From SIG672 sp045580325 (GTDB taxonomy: Bacteria > Bacillota > Clostridia > Oscillospirales > CAG-272), in NCBI GenBank assembly GCA_045580325.1, contig JAZNNR010000023.1, forward strand, positions 1 to 64,000: a stretch of DNA of 64,000 nt, written 5' to 3'. Position 1 is the stretch's first letter. Every line of letters starts with the position of its first letter. A program made the position numbers and the translations under genes. Below the pieces are notes generated by a model. The model was given only the letters and a program-made list of their open reading frames with translations, did not search any database and was not told the DNA's origin. Of this stretch, positions 31,886-39,728 are shown in pieces.

Positions 31886-31914
31886 TTGAATTTTTTTTTA
31901 TAATGGTATATAAT
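31886..31914 (+). promoter_or_regulatory. Promoter of the 31965 gene
   Basis: TTGAAT at 31886-31891, a 17-bp T-rich spacer and TATAAT at 31909-31914. Confidence 0.78.
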
Positions 31915-31964
31915 AAATCAGTTATGAAAACTCGGTTCATTTTAATTATGCAGGAGGTGTGCTT

Positions 31965-33116
31965 ATGTCTTTTCTCAAAGGATTTATTCCGTCGCTGATA
32001 ATATCGTTTTTGGCGTTCTCGCTGATAATACTGTACGGCGGCTCGTTTGCTCTTTCGCTTATAGAAGAAAAGGAAAATAATATTTTGGACGATGACGACA
32101 TAAGCGGAATAATATCAAATAACGGCACGTCTGTAAACACAGTACAGGACACCTTCTCGTTTGCACTTGTAATAACCGATGATATTCCTCAAAACGAAGA
32201 GGACGAAGGGGACGAAGAGGACTCGGATACAGAAAACGGCGAAAACGGCGAAAACGCTGAAAACGGCGAAGGTACAGACACCGACACCGATACAGATATG
32301 GGCACGGACACAGAAACTGACACCGACACAGATACAGATACAGATACAGATACAGACAATTCGCAAACCCCCGGATTTGTGCAGGATTTTGAAAATATAC
32401 TCGCCGGCGATGCTGTAAAGATCAGAAGCGAAATCAAGTTTATATGTGTTGTTCATATAAATAAGACGGCAGGGAAATCCTTTATTACTGTAATACCAGG
32501 AAACAGTATTGCAAAAATCGGCGGAGTTGAGATGTCTCTTTCTCACGCTTTGTACTTTGCAGATACGGGACTGCTCGGAGAAGAGGACTTTATTTCTGCC
32601 ACTGTTGTTGCAAGCACAGGAATTATTCCCGATTTTTACGGAAACGTGGATATTGACGATTTCGTAGCACTCGCTGACATTCTCGGCGACCTCAAATATG
32701 ATAATGAGTACAGAATCACAACAGAGCTTGAAGATGAAAATGAAAAGGTAACAGTTCCTATCGGAACGGTAGAACTTACGGGAGAAACCTTAAAAGCGCT
32801 TCTCACGTATGAAGAATATCCCGATAAAAACATTCCCTATCAGGTACTTATAGACATTTCGCAGACAATGCTTGACAGTATATGTAAGCAGTTTAAGCCC
32901 AATATTATATCGAAGGTCAGAAGTATGCTTAAATATGTTGAAACTGACTTTACAGCAAGCGATATGAATAGAGTTTCATCGGTGTTTTTCAGCTATGAGG
33001 ACTCGCAAAAGACTGCTTTGCCTCTGCTAGGCGGCCATGAAAAAATAAACGACGCGTTTCTTTTCCGTATAAACAGTACGGCAAGCGTAAAGAAATTCAA
33101 AGAGTTTTTAAATTAA
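31965..33116 (+). CDS. Membrane-anchored extracellular protein with Asp-rich repeats, distant LCP-like domain
   Basis: The 383-residue product has an N-terminal membrane helix (about residues 8-30) and an acidic low-complexity linker (about 75-130: GEN and TD repeats). A globular extracellular domain follows. Its opening (FICVVHINKTAGKSFITVIPGNSIAKIGGVEMSL in pattern) loosely resembles LytR-CpsA-Psr phosphotransferases, but the conserved arginines are not evident. A degenerate or unrelated domain is equally possible. The ATG at 31965 is preceded by AGGAGG at 31952-31957, which rejects the GTG at 31959. It is 32 bp upstream of glyS and may share its transcript. Confidence 0.75.
   Translation: MSFLKGFIPSLIISFLAFSLIILYGGSFALSLIEEKENNILDDDDISGIISNNGTSVNTVQDTFSFALVITDDIPQNEEDEGDEEDSDTENGENGENAENGEGTDTDTDTDMGTDTETDTDTDTDTDTDTDNSQTPGFVQDFENILAGDAVKIRSEIKFICVVHINKTAGKSFITVIPGNSIAKIGGVEMSLSHALYFADTGLLGEEDFISATVVASTGIIPDFYGNVDIDDFVALADILGDLKYDNEYRITTELEDENEKVTVPIGTVELTGETLKALLTYEEYPDKNIPYQVLIDISQTMLDSICKQFKPNIISKVRSMLKYVETDFTASDMNRVSSVFFSYEDSQKTALPLLGGHEKINDAFLFRINSTASVKKFKEFLN
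32230..32360 (+). repeat. In-gene tandem repeats (GEN, then Thr-Asp)
   Basis: Roughly four 9-bp units of GAAAACGGC type are followed by a run of 6-bp ACAGAT/ACCGAC units encoding Thr-Asp. Unit sizes are multiples of three, so copy changes keep the frame. Confidence 0.88.
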
Positions 33117-33148
33117 ATTACTATATAAGCTTTTGAAAGGAAAAAACA

Positions 33149-34546
33149 ATGAACAACAGCGAAAAGACTATGGACAAGATAGTCGCCCTTTGTAAAAATC
33201 GCGGCATAATATATGCAGGAAGTGAAATTTACGGCGGACTTTCAAACTCGTGGGATTACGGTCCTCTCGGCGTAGAGCTCAAAAATAATGTTAAAAAGGC
33301 TTGGTGGAAGAAATTCGTTCAGGAATCTCCCTATAACGTAGGTCTTGACAGCGCAATTATTATGAACCCTCAGACATGGGTGGCGTCCGGACACCTCGCA
33401 GGATTTTCCGATCCTCTTATGGACTGTAAGGTTTGCCGCAGCCGCCACCGCGCAGATAAGCTTATCGAGGACTATATAAACGAAAAAGGACTTGACATCA
33501 ACCCTAACGGCTGGAACAGCGATCAGATGAGCGCATATATCAAGGAAAATCACATTTGCTGCCCCGATTGCGGAAGCGGTGATTTCACAGCTATACGTAA
33601 GTTCAACCTTATGTTCAAGACTTTTATCGGTGTTACCGAGGACAGCACAAACGAGGTATATCTCCGTCCCGAAACAGCACAGGGTATTTTTGTAAACTTC
33701 AAGAATATTCAGCGCTCTTCCCGTAAGAAGGTGCCTTTCGGTGTTGCACAGATCGGTAAGTCCTTCAGAAATGAGATAACTCCCGGAAACTTCGTTTTCC
33801 GTACACGTGAATTTGAACAGATGGAGCTTGAATTCTTCTGTAAGCCGGGCACAGACCTCGAATGGTTCGACTACTGGCGTTCTTACTGCAAGAACTTCCT
33901 TCTTAATCTCGGTATGAGAGAAGAAAATCTCCGTCTTCGCGACCACTCTCCCGAAGAGCTTTGCTTCTATTCCAAGGCTACAACAGACTTCGAATTCCTC
34001 TTCCCGTTCGGTTGGGGCGAGCTTTGGGGCGTTGCAGACCGTACAGACTATGACCTTACACAGCATATGAATACAAGCGGTCAGTCGCTCGAATATTTCG
34101 ATCCCGAAACAAACGAAAAGTACATTCCTTACGTAATCGAGCCCTCGCTCGGTGCAGACCGTGTTCTTCTCGCATTCCTTTGCGATGCGTATGACGAAGA
34201 GATCGTTGATAGCGAAAAGAATGACGTCCGCGTAGTTCTTCACCTGCACCCCGCACTTGCACCCTTCAAGGCTGCAATTCTTCCTCTTTCCAAGAAGCTC
34301 ACTCCCGATGCAGAAAAGCTCTTCGCTGATCTTGCAAAGGATTTCAGCGTTGACTTCGATGATGCGGGCTCTATCGGTAAGAGATATCGCCGTCAGGACG
34401 AGATCGGTACACCCTTCTGCATTACTTACGACTTTGATTCTCAGGAAGACGGCTGCGTAACAGTCCGCGACAGAGATACAATGGAGCAGATCCGTATACC
34501 TATGGCTGACGTTAAGGCTTATATCGCAAAGAAGCTTGAGTTTTAA
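33149..34546 (+). CDS. glyS: Glycine--tRNA ligase, dimeric class II type
   Basis: Charges tRNA-Gly. The 465-residue product is the single-chain alpha2 type (GlyQS/GlyRS1), not the alpha2beta2 form. It shows the N-terminal ESGGLSNSWDYGPLG-like region (YGGLSNSWDYGPLG), a CxxC...CPDCG zinc-type insertion, motif 2 with RPETAQGIFVNF and IGKSFRNEITPG, and motif 3 GADRVLLAFL. The C-terminal anticodon-binding domain follows (about 365-465). AAAGGAAAA precedes the ATG at 33149. No T-box leader is recognisable upstream. Confidence 0.97.
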   Translation: MNNSEKTMDKIVALCKNRGIIYAGSEIYGGLSNSWDYGPLGVELKNNVKKAWWKKFVQESPYNVGLDSAIIMNPQTWVASGHLAGFSDPLMDCKVCRSRHRADKLIEDYINEKGLDINPNGWNSDQMSAYIKENHICCPDCGSGDFTAIRKFNLMFKTFIGVTEDSTNEVYLRPETAQGIFVNFKNIQRSSRKKVPFGVAQIGKSFRNEITPGNFVFRTREFEQMELEFFCKPGTDLEWFDYWRSYCKNFLLNLGMREENLRLRDHSPEELCFYSKATTDFEFLFPFGWGELWGVADRTDYDLTQHMNTSGQSLEYFDPETNEKYIPYVIEPSLGADRVLLAFLCDAYDEEIVDSEKNDVRVVLHLHPALAPFKAAILPLSKKLTPDAEKLFADLAKDFSVDFDDAGSIGKRYRRQDEIGTPFCITYDFDSQEDGCVTVRDRDTMEQIRIPMADVKAYIAKKLEF

Positions 34547-34567
34547 TTAGAATATTTTGTGATGATA

Positions 34568-34614
34568 CAAATTTCGGCAGAGGGATTGCTTCCTCTGCCG
34601 ATTTGTGTTATAAT
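34568..34614 (+). promoter_or_regulatory. Terminator-promoter module, copy A
   Basis: CAAATTTCGGCAGAGG...CCTCTGCCGATTTG forms a 10-bp stem (34574-34583 with 34592-34601) that can terminate glyS. Built into it is a promoter: TTGCTT (34586-34591), a 17-bp spacer that includes the hairpin's right arm, and TATAAT (34609-34614). It is the same layout as copies at 44844, 45541 and 51494. Confidence 0.85.
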
Positions 34615-34624
34615 GGGATTAATG

Positions 34625-34734
34625 AAAAGCCTTCCTCCGCGAGGAAGGGGGACCACGAAGTGGTGGAAGGAGTTTTCGATATTCATAAACTCCCTCAGTC
34701 GCCTTCGGCGACAGCTCCCTCAAGAGGGAGCCTT
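34625..34734. repeat. MITE-like multi-hairpin element between module A and its gene
   Basis: About 110 bp made of consecutive hairpins: CCTTCCTC/GAGGAAGG (34630-34648), ACCAC/GTGGT (34652-34664), GTCGCC/GGCGAC (34698-34712) and CTCCCTC/GAGGGAG (34715-34730). An outer pair GAGTTT/AAACTC encloses TCGATATTCAT. The ends AAAGCCTTCCTC and GAGGGAGCCTT resemble terminal repeats of non-coding mobile elements seen in gut Clostridia. It sits between the promoter and the start codon of the acetyltransferase gene. Confidence 0.75.
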
Positions 34735-34846
34735 ATATTCGCGCAACTTAAGGTGTATGGCTTTGCTCTCTCTGTTTGTATCAAGAGGGTGAAAGCTGCA
34801 CTATGAAACGGAACAATAAATAAGAATTTAACAAGGGTGTATTACT

Positions 34847-35275
34847 TTGGCAGAGATATTATATAAGTATTTGTTACGAGAAAAAAGTGAGATTGATTCT
34901 TCACTTTGCATAAAATGGTTAAGCAAAGAAGAACTTTATGTATTTAACGATCACTTAGAATTGTGTGGCCAAACAGCAATCGATAGCACTAAGTGGTGCA
35001 GAATTTTCGGAGAAGGAACTATATATGCCGGTTTGTTTGTTGATTCTAGGATGGTAGCACGAGCTTGTGTTGAAAAGTATTCAAATGAAGCGTGGGAAAT
35101 AGCCGACGTTAGAGTAGCGCGTGAGTTTCGTAATAAAGGATTGGCCTATAATGTGTGTTTATATGTTTTGGACTATATCCTAAAAAACAAAAGAACCCCA
35201 ACCATTAGAACCGAAGAGGATAACTATCCTATGCAAAAAGTTATTTTAAAATTGGGGTTTACTTCTGAAATATAA
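34847..35275 (+). CDS. GNAT-fold N-acetyltransferase
   Basis: Compact 142-residue acetyltransferase of the GNAT superfamily. The acetyl-CoA-binding motif A is IADVRVAREFRNKGLAYNVC (R/Q-x-x-G-x-A variant), followed by motif B with NYPMQKVILKLGF. The N-terminal half is short and unlike well-known subfamilies, so the acceptor is unknown. The start is TTG at 34847 with AAGGGTG 8 bp upstream. The promoter is module copy A, about 235 bp upstream across the hairpin element. The AT-rich base composition contrasts with the neighbouring glyS, which suggests acquired DNA. Confidence 0.82.
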   Translation: MAEILYKYLLREKSEIDSSLCIKWLSKEELYVFNDHLELCGQTAIDSTKWCRIFGEGTIYAGLFVDSRMVARACVEKYSNEAWEIADVRVAREFRNKGLAYNVCLYVLDYILKNKRTPTIRTEEDNYPMQKVILKLGFTSEI

Positions 35276-35331
35276 AATTAGTATTTATAATGTGATGTGC
35301 TAAAAAATCGATTTATCAAGCAATAAAACAA

Positions 35332-35366
35332 ACACCAACAGATTTTAAAATCTGTCGGTGTTTTAC
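35332..35366. terminator. Bidirectional terminator
   Basis: ACACCAACAGATTTT and AAAATCTGTCGGTGT form a 15-bp stem (one A-C mismatch) with T tracts on both strands. It ends the acetyltransferase and the convergent cysteine desulfurase. The ACAGATTTTAAAATCTGTCGG core recurs at 52121. Confidence 0.9.
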
Positions 35367-35375
35367 TTTACAATT

Positions 35376-36548
35376 TTACCCAATCTTAACAAGTGTCCGT
35401 ACCGCCTCGCCGATCATTTCTGCTGTGTAGCGGATATCGTCCTCGCTCACCTTGTCCGAAAGACTTATGCGGAGCGTGCAGTCGGTGTCGAGATCGGAGA
35501 GCCCGTAGGCTACAAGCACGTGGCTCTTGTGGCGTCCGTTTGAAGCGCAAGCCGAGCCGCTTGATACGTAGATCCCTTTGCCCGAGAGAAAATGAAGCGC
35601 CGTTTCGCTCTTTATCGCGGGAAGAGTAATGCTTACTATGTGGGGTGCGTGCATTTCGGGTCGGTTGACCTTGACCGAGTCGGGAAGAAGGGAAATAAGA
35701 AGCTCGGAAAGTTCGCTCGTTTTCTCGATAAAGCTCGAGAGCTTTTCCTTGTTGTACTGAGCTGCCGCGCCGAGTGCAGCTATGCCGAGGACGTTCTCTG
35801 TGCCCGACCTGAAGTTGCCCTCCTGACCACCGCCGAGGATAATGGGCACGAGCTTCTTTGTCTTTATGACGTCGCCCGAAACAATAAGCGCGCCCACACC
35901 CTTGGGTGCGTTTATTTTGTGTCCGCTGACAGTTATAAGGTCGGCTTTGAGCGCTCGGAAATTCACGTTTGTTTTAAGAAAAGCCTGAACGGCATCGGTA
36001 TGAGTAACCGTAGCGGGATTTATGCGTTTTACCGTGTCAAACGCATTTTTTACGTCATAAATCGCGCCTGTTTCGTTGTTTACGCTCATTATTGACACCA
36101 AAACGGTGCGCTCGCATACAATAGAAGATAGGTAGGAAATATCTATTTTTCCGCCTGCGGTAGAGAGCTTTATGACCTCTGCAAGACCGTCCTTTTCAAG
36201 CGAGGTTATAGGCTCGAGCAGGGAAGGATGCTCGCTGTCGGTCGTTATTATCTGCGGTAAAAATTTGAAATTCTTTGCGCGTATCACACCGAAAACGGCG
36301 AGATTGTTCGCTTCGCTTCCGCCCGAGGTGAAAATCACCCTGCGCGTGCGGTCGGCAGAAAGTCCGAGTGCTGAAAGCAGACGGCTTCGTGCATCGTCGA
36401 TAAGCTTGTGAGCTTCAAGACCGAGCGCGTGAAGCGAAGAGGGGTTTGCGTAGTTTTTTATAGCTTTGTTTATCGCTTCCACAGCTACGTCGCATAGCGG
36501 AGTGGTAGCGCTGTTGTCAAGATATATTTCGCGTTCCAATGGGGACAT
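35376..36548 (-). CDS. Cysteine desulfurase (NifS/IscS-like)
   Basis: Pyridoxal-phosphate enzyme that takes sulfur from cysteine for Fe-S clusters or tRNA thiolation. The 390-residue product shows YLDNSATTP, SGGSEANNLA, HTDAVQ, the PLP-lysine motif VSGHKINAPKG and the persulfide cysteine in SSGSACAS. ATG at 36548 is annotated, but AAAGGAA touches it directly. A TTG three codons later (36539) has a better spacing and may be the true start. No iscU/nifU or thiI gene is adjacent. It is 12 bp downstream of the lipoprotein gene on the same strand. Confidence 0.95.
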   Translation of the reverse strand: MSPLEREIYLDNSATTPLCDVAVEAINKAIKNYANPSSLHALGLEAHKLIDDARSRLLSALGLSADRTRRVIFTSGGSEANNLAVFGVIRAKNFKFLPQIITTDSEHPSLLEPITSLEKDGLAEVIKLSTAGGKIDISYLSSIVCERTVLVSIMSVNNETGAIYDVKNAFDTVKRINPATVTHTDAVQAFLKTNVNFRALKADLITVSGHKINAPKGVGALIVSGDVIKTKKLVPIILGGGQEGNFRSGTENVLGIAALGAAAQYNKEKLSSFIEKTSELSELLISLLPDSVKVNRPEMHAPHIVSITLPAIKSETALHFLSGKGIYVSSGSACASNGRHKSHVLVAYGLSDLDTDCTLRISLSDKVSEDDIRYTAEMIGEAVRTLVKIG

Positions 36549-36560
36549 TTCCTTTCGGGA

Positions 36561-37133
36561 TTATTTGAACTCAAAGAATTTAAGTATAGTTTCGATCTCG
36601 GTGTCGTGTCTTGAATAAAGATCGGGAGTCGAGGTGTAGGTGAATATATAGAACACGTTGTCCTTTTTGATGATTATCTGCATATAACAGAGATCAATTC
36701 CCGCAACCTTGCCGCTGTATTCGTATTTCTTTGCGGCTTTTTCGTTTATAAGGGTGTTTTCGCCTGCGTTTGTGAGTGTGAAGCTCGATTTTTCCTCGCC
36801 TGTTTCGCTGTCCTTGACCTTGTCAAAAACTCGGTTTTCAAGCTCCTTTGAGTAATACTCCCAGTAGCTTTCGATGGTTTCGTACTGATTTTCAACGTCG
36901 GCGTATCCTATCATAGTAACGTTGCTCGAGTCGTTTTCGGAAACACGCGCAGATGCCATAAGGTCGGTGTCAGAGGTGTTTACGATCCACTCGTCAGGTA
37001 CATAAAGATAGAAATCATTCGCTTTTCCTGCGGCATTTTTCATTCCGACAGGAGCCTCACCCACTTCGCGTGAGCAGGAAACAAAGGTCAAAAGAGTAAC
37101 GAGTATAAGGAGAGTAGATAAAATCTTTTTCAT
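36561..37133 (-). CDS. Lipoprotein, PsbP/DUF1795-like
   Basis: The 190-residue product begins with a lipoprotein signal (MKKILSTLLILVTLLTFVSC, Cys20 as the lipid site). It continues with one small alpha/beta domain (FYLYVPDEWIVN... to IETILKFFEF) whose pattern recalls PsbP-like/DUF1795 proteins. The function is unknown. It should sit on the outer face of the membrane. It heads a two-gene transcript with the cysteine desulfurase, and a promoter is visible just upstream. Confidence 0.78.
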   Translation of the reverse strand: MKKILSTLLILVTLLTFVSCSREVGEAPVGMKNAAGKANDFYLYVPDEWIVNTSDTDLMASARVSENDSSNVTMIGYADVENQYETIESYWEYYSKELENRVFDKVKDSETGEEKSSFTLTNAGENTLINEKAAKKYEYSGKVAGIDLCYMQIIIKKDNVFYIFTYTSTPDLYSRHDTEIETILKFFEFK

Positions 37134-37188
37134 TGAAAATAAGTCCTTCCGTTTGGGTTTAAGTAGAGTGTGGATTTAAATCCTTACT

Positions 37189-37217
37189 ATTTTAACACAC
37201 AACTATGTCAAAATCAA
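37189..37217 (-). promoter_or_regulatory. Promoter of the lipoprotein-desulfurase pair
   Basis: On the minus strand: TTGATT (37217-37212), a 17-bp spacer ending GTGTGT, and TAAAAT (37194-37189). Confidence 0.75.
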
Positions 37218-37311
37218 GTACAGATGGTAAAATACTTTAAAAAAGCTTTAATAATATCTTGTTTTATATACAAATATGATAAAATTTTCTTATTCTTTAA
37301 TACAAAATCGG

Positions 37312-37340
37312 TTGACAAAAGAAATGCTGTCTGTTATAAT
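37312..37340 (+). promoter_or_regulatory. Promoter of the hexosamine operon
   Basis: Consensus TTGACA at 37312-37317, a 17-bp spacer ending GTCTGT, and TATAAT at 37335-37340. Confidence 0.9.
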
Positions 37341-37382
37341 TACAATGAATGTTTATATCTAAACGAGAGGAAGGAAAGCGCA

Positions 37383-38078
37383 ATGATTAACGAAAAAGAG
37401 AAGTTATGTCCTACCACGGCTGAGCTTATAGATTTTAGTCATACCCTTGCCTGCGATATGCTTGCAAAATGTAAATATCCTTGGGAAGCTCTTCCTAAGA
37501 TCAAAGAATGTATAACAAAGCTTATCGAAACTCTCGATAAGGATAAATATATCGAAATTTCAAAAGACGTCTGGGTGGCTAAAAGCGCATCTGTCGCCCC
37601 CAGCGCTATGATAGTCGGTCCGACAATAATCTGCGAAAACGCCGAGATCAGACACTGTGCGTACATACGCGGAAGCGTGCTTGTCGGAGAAGGTGCGGTC
37701 GTAGGTAATTCCTGCGAGCTTAAAAACGCGATAATTTCTGACCTGGCGCAGATACCGCACTATAATTACGTCGGAGATTCTATACTCGGGTACAAGGCAC
37801 ATATGGGCGCGGGTGCAGTTGCATCTAATTTCCGCCTTGACAAAAAGAACATAAACGTCGGACGCGGAGAAGATAAAATATCGACAGGACTTCGCAAAAT
37901 GGGAGTTATTCTCGGGGATTTCTCCGAGGTCGGCTGTAACTCGGTGCTCTATCCGGGAACGGTTATCGGAAGAAGATGCCTTGTATATCCTCTTACAGGA
38001 GTGCGCGGTATCGTTTACGAGGATAGCATTGTAAAATCAAACAGCGAAACGATACACAGAAAGACAGAAGATAACTGA
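37383..38078 (+). CDS. Left-handed beta-helix acyltransferase, GlmU C-terminal-like
   Basis: The 231-residue product has a helical N-terminus (about 1-60) and a hexapeptide-repeat left-handed beta-helix (about 65-215; APSAMIVGPTIICENAEIRH, YIRGSVLVGEGAVVGNSCEL). It lacks the uridyltransferase domain of a full GlmU. Its position directly before glmM and glmS suggests acetylation or another nucleotide-sugar step in UDP-GlcNAc synthesis. It could be a split-GlmU acetyltransferase working with a separate uridyltransferase, but this is inferred from context. The ATG at 37383 (AGGAAGG upstream) is chosen. An ATG at 37170 would include the promoter. Confidence 0.82.
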   Translation: MINEKEKLCPTTAELIDFSHTLACDMLAKCKYPWEALPKIKECITKLIETLDKDKYIEISKDVWVAKSASVAPSAMIVGPTIICENAEIRHCAYIRGSVLVGEGAVVGNSCELKNAIISDLAQIPHYNYVGDSILGYKAHMGAGAVASNFRLDKKNINVGRGEDKISTGLRKMGVILGDFSEVGCNSVLYPGTVIGRRCLVYPLTGVRGIVYEDSIVKSNSETIHRKTEDN

Positions 38079-38094
38079 AGGGAGCGATAGATAA

Positions 38095-39459
38095 ATGGGA
38101 AAGTATTTCGGTACGGACGGCTTCAGAGGAGAAGCAAACGTTACCCTTACTGCCGATCACGCTTATAAAATAGGCAGATTTCTCGGCAGATATTATGCAA
38201 AAGACGGTAAAAAATGCCGTGCCGTGATCGGAAAAGATCCGCGACGCTCAAGCTATATGTTTGAATATTCGATAGTTGCGGGACTTACAGCATCGGGAGC
38301 GGACGTTTATATGCTTCACGTTATTACGACACCCGGTGTTTCTTACGTAACGAGAGTTGATGAATTTGACCTCGGAATAATGATCTCTGCAAGCCATAAC
38401 CCATATAACGATAACGGAATAAAGCTGATAAACTCGCGCGGCGAAAAAATGGAAGACGAGGTTATAGATCTTCTTGAAGCTTATCTCGACGGAGATGCGG
38501 GCGATCTCGGCGAAAACGGCGAGCTACCTTTTGCAAAGGATAATGATATCGGCAAGATAGTTGACTATATGTCGGGCAGAAACCGCTACGTTGGGTATCT
38601 TATATCACTTGCATCGCACTCTTACCGTACTGCATATGTAGGTCTTGACTGTGCAAACGGAAGTTCTTGGATGATAGCCAAGAGTATATTTGAAGCTCTC
38701 GGCGCAAAAACATTCGTTATCAATGCAGAACCCAGCGGTACGAATATCAACGTAAACGCAGGTTCTACACACATTGAGGTGCTTCAGAAGGCTGTTGTTG
38801 AAAACGGTCTTGATATAGGCTTTGCTTATGACGGAGATGCAGACCGCTGTATAGCAGTTGACGAAAAGGGAAACGTTATAACGGGCGACCATATTCTTTA
38901 CATACTCGGTAAACGCTTTGCCGCAGACGGTAAGCTTTACGGAAACACGGTCGTTACAACCGTTATGTCGAACTTCGGACTGTATAAAGCCTTTGACGAG
39001 CTTGGAATTTCCTACGAGAAGACAGCCGTTGGCGACAAGTACGTTTACGAATGTATGGCTGAAAAGGGATACAGACTCGGCGGAGAGCAGAGCGGACATA
39101 TTATAATGAGCAAATATGCGACTACGGGCGACGGAATTCTTACCTCTATAATGCTTATGGAAACGCTTCTTGAAAGTAAGCTTCCCGCAAGTAAGCTTTC
39201 GGAGGGCTTTACCGTATATCCGCAGGTGCTTAAGAATATAAGAGTAACTGATCTTAGTGCGGCAGTAAATGACAGTGCCGTTAAAGATAAAATCGCGCAG
39301 ATCGAGGAAAAGCTCGGAAGCAGCGGACGTGTGCTTGTACGTAAGAGCGGAACAGAACCCCTTATCCGCATAATGGTAGAAGCAGACGAACAAGAAAAAT
39401 GTAATCTGTATGTAGATGAAATTATCGAAACTATCGTGTCAAGAGGCTACGGACTTTAA
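38095..39459 (+). CDS. glmM: Phosphoglucosamine mutase
   Basis: Converts glucosamine-6-phosphate to glucosamine-1-phosphate for peptidoglycan precursors. The 454-residue product starts MGKYFGTDGFRGEAN. It shows the phosphoserine loop MISASHNPYNDNG, the metal loop DGDADR, the sugar-binding GGEQSGH and the phosphate-binding RKSGTEPLIRIM. These distinguish GlmM from other phosphohexomutases. It is 16 bp after the GlmU-like gene. The glmS ribozyme cleavage site lies 30 bp after its stop, so one transcript probably covers all three genes. Confidence 0.97.
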   Translation: MGKYFGTDGFRGEANVTLTADHAYKIGRFLGRYYAKDGKKCRAVIGKDPRRSSYMFEYSIVAGLTASGADVYMLHVITTPGVSYVTRVDEFDLGIMISASHNPYNDNGIKLINSRGEKMEDEVIDLLEAYLDGDAGDLGENGELPFAKDNDIGKIVDYMSGRNRYVGYLISLASHSYRTAYVGLDCANGSSWMIAKSIFEALGAKTFVINAEPSGTNINVNAGSTHIEVLQKAVVENGLDIGFAYDGDADRCIAVDEKGNVITGDHILYILGKRFAADGKLYGNTVVTTVMSNFGLYKAFDELGISYEKTAVGDKYVYECMAEKGYRLGGEQSGHIIMSKYATTGDGILTSIMLMETLLESKLPASKLSEGFTVYPQVLKNIRVTDLSAAVNDSAVKDKIAQIEEKLGSSGRVLVRKSGTEPLIRIMVEADEQEKCNLYVDEIIETIVSRGYGL

Positions 39460-39488
39460 TAGGTAAGTAGCCTTGCGGCACAAAGATA

Positions 39489-39628
39489 AGCGCCAGACCG
39501 TCTGAAAGGCGGTTGACGAGGTGGAAGAAGAATCGAGATGTTCGGCGGATGTCTTCCCGCGTGTTCCGACGCGTACATAGACAGTAAAAACAGGGGTAAC
39601 CGTGCAACAAAGGGTCTATGACGGAGTT
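39489..39628 (+). ncRNA. glmS ribozyme-riboswitch
   Basis: Self-cleaving RNA activated by glucosamine-6-phosphate. The hallmark strings are present in order: cleavage site A39489/G39490 followed by GCGCCAGAC, then GTTGACGAGG, TTCGGCGGATGTCTTCCCG, and GGGGTAACCGTGCAACAAAGG. The P4 arms CATAGAC (about 39586) and GTCTATG (39614-39620) close the structure. It lies between glmM and glmS, so cleavage would lower glmS expression and leave the upstream cistrons largely intact. Confidence 0.96.
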
Positions 39629-39728
39629 TTGAAAATAATTTTTTATCAAACTGAAAGGAAAATATATTGTTTCTCGGCCTGTTTTAAGGGGTTAGGGCTG
39701 TAAGAGATAATATAACGACATATTATAA

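Noticed and set aside
31959..32152. T-box or other riboswitch upstream of glyS
   Set aside because: No T-box sequence or specifier loop is visible before the 31965 gene or in the short gap before glyS.
34056..34262. Short minus-strand frame inside glyS
   Set aside because: Shadow of glyS without any start signal.
39667..39690. Possible 6-residue leader peptide (TTG start after AAAGGAAAA) before glmS
   Set aside because: It is out of frame with glmS and too short to support; the ribozyme already explains the leader.
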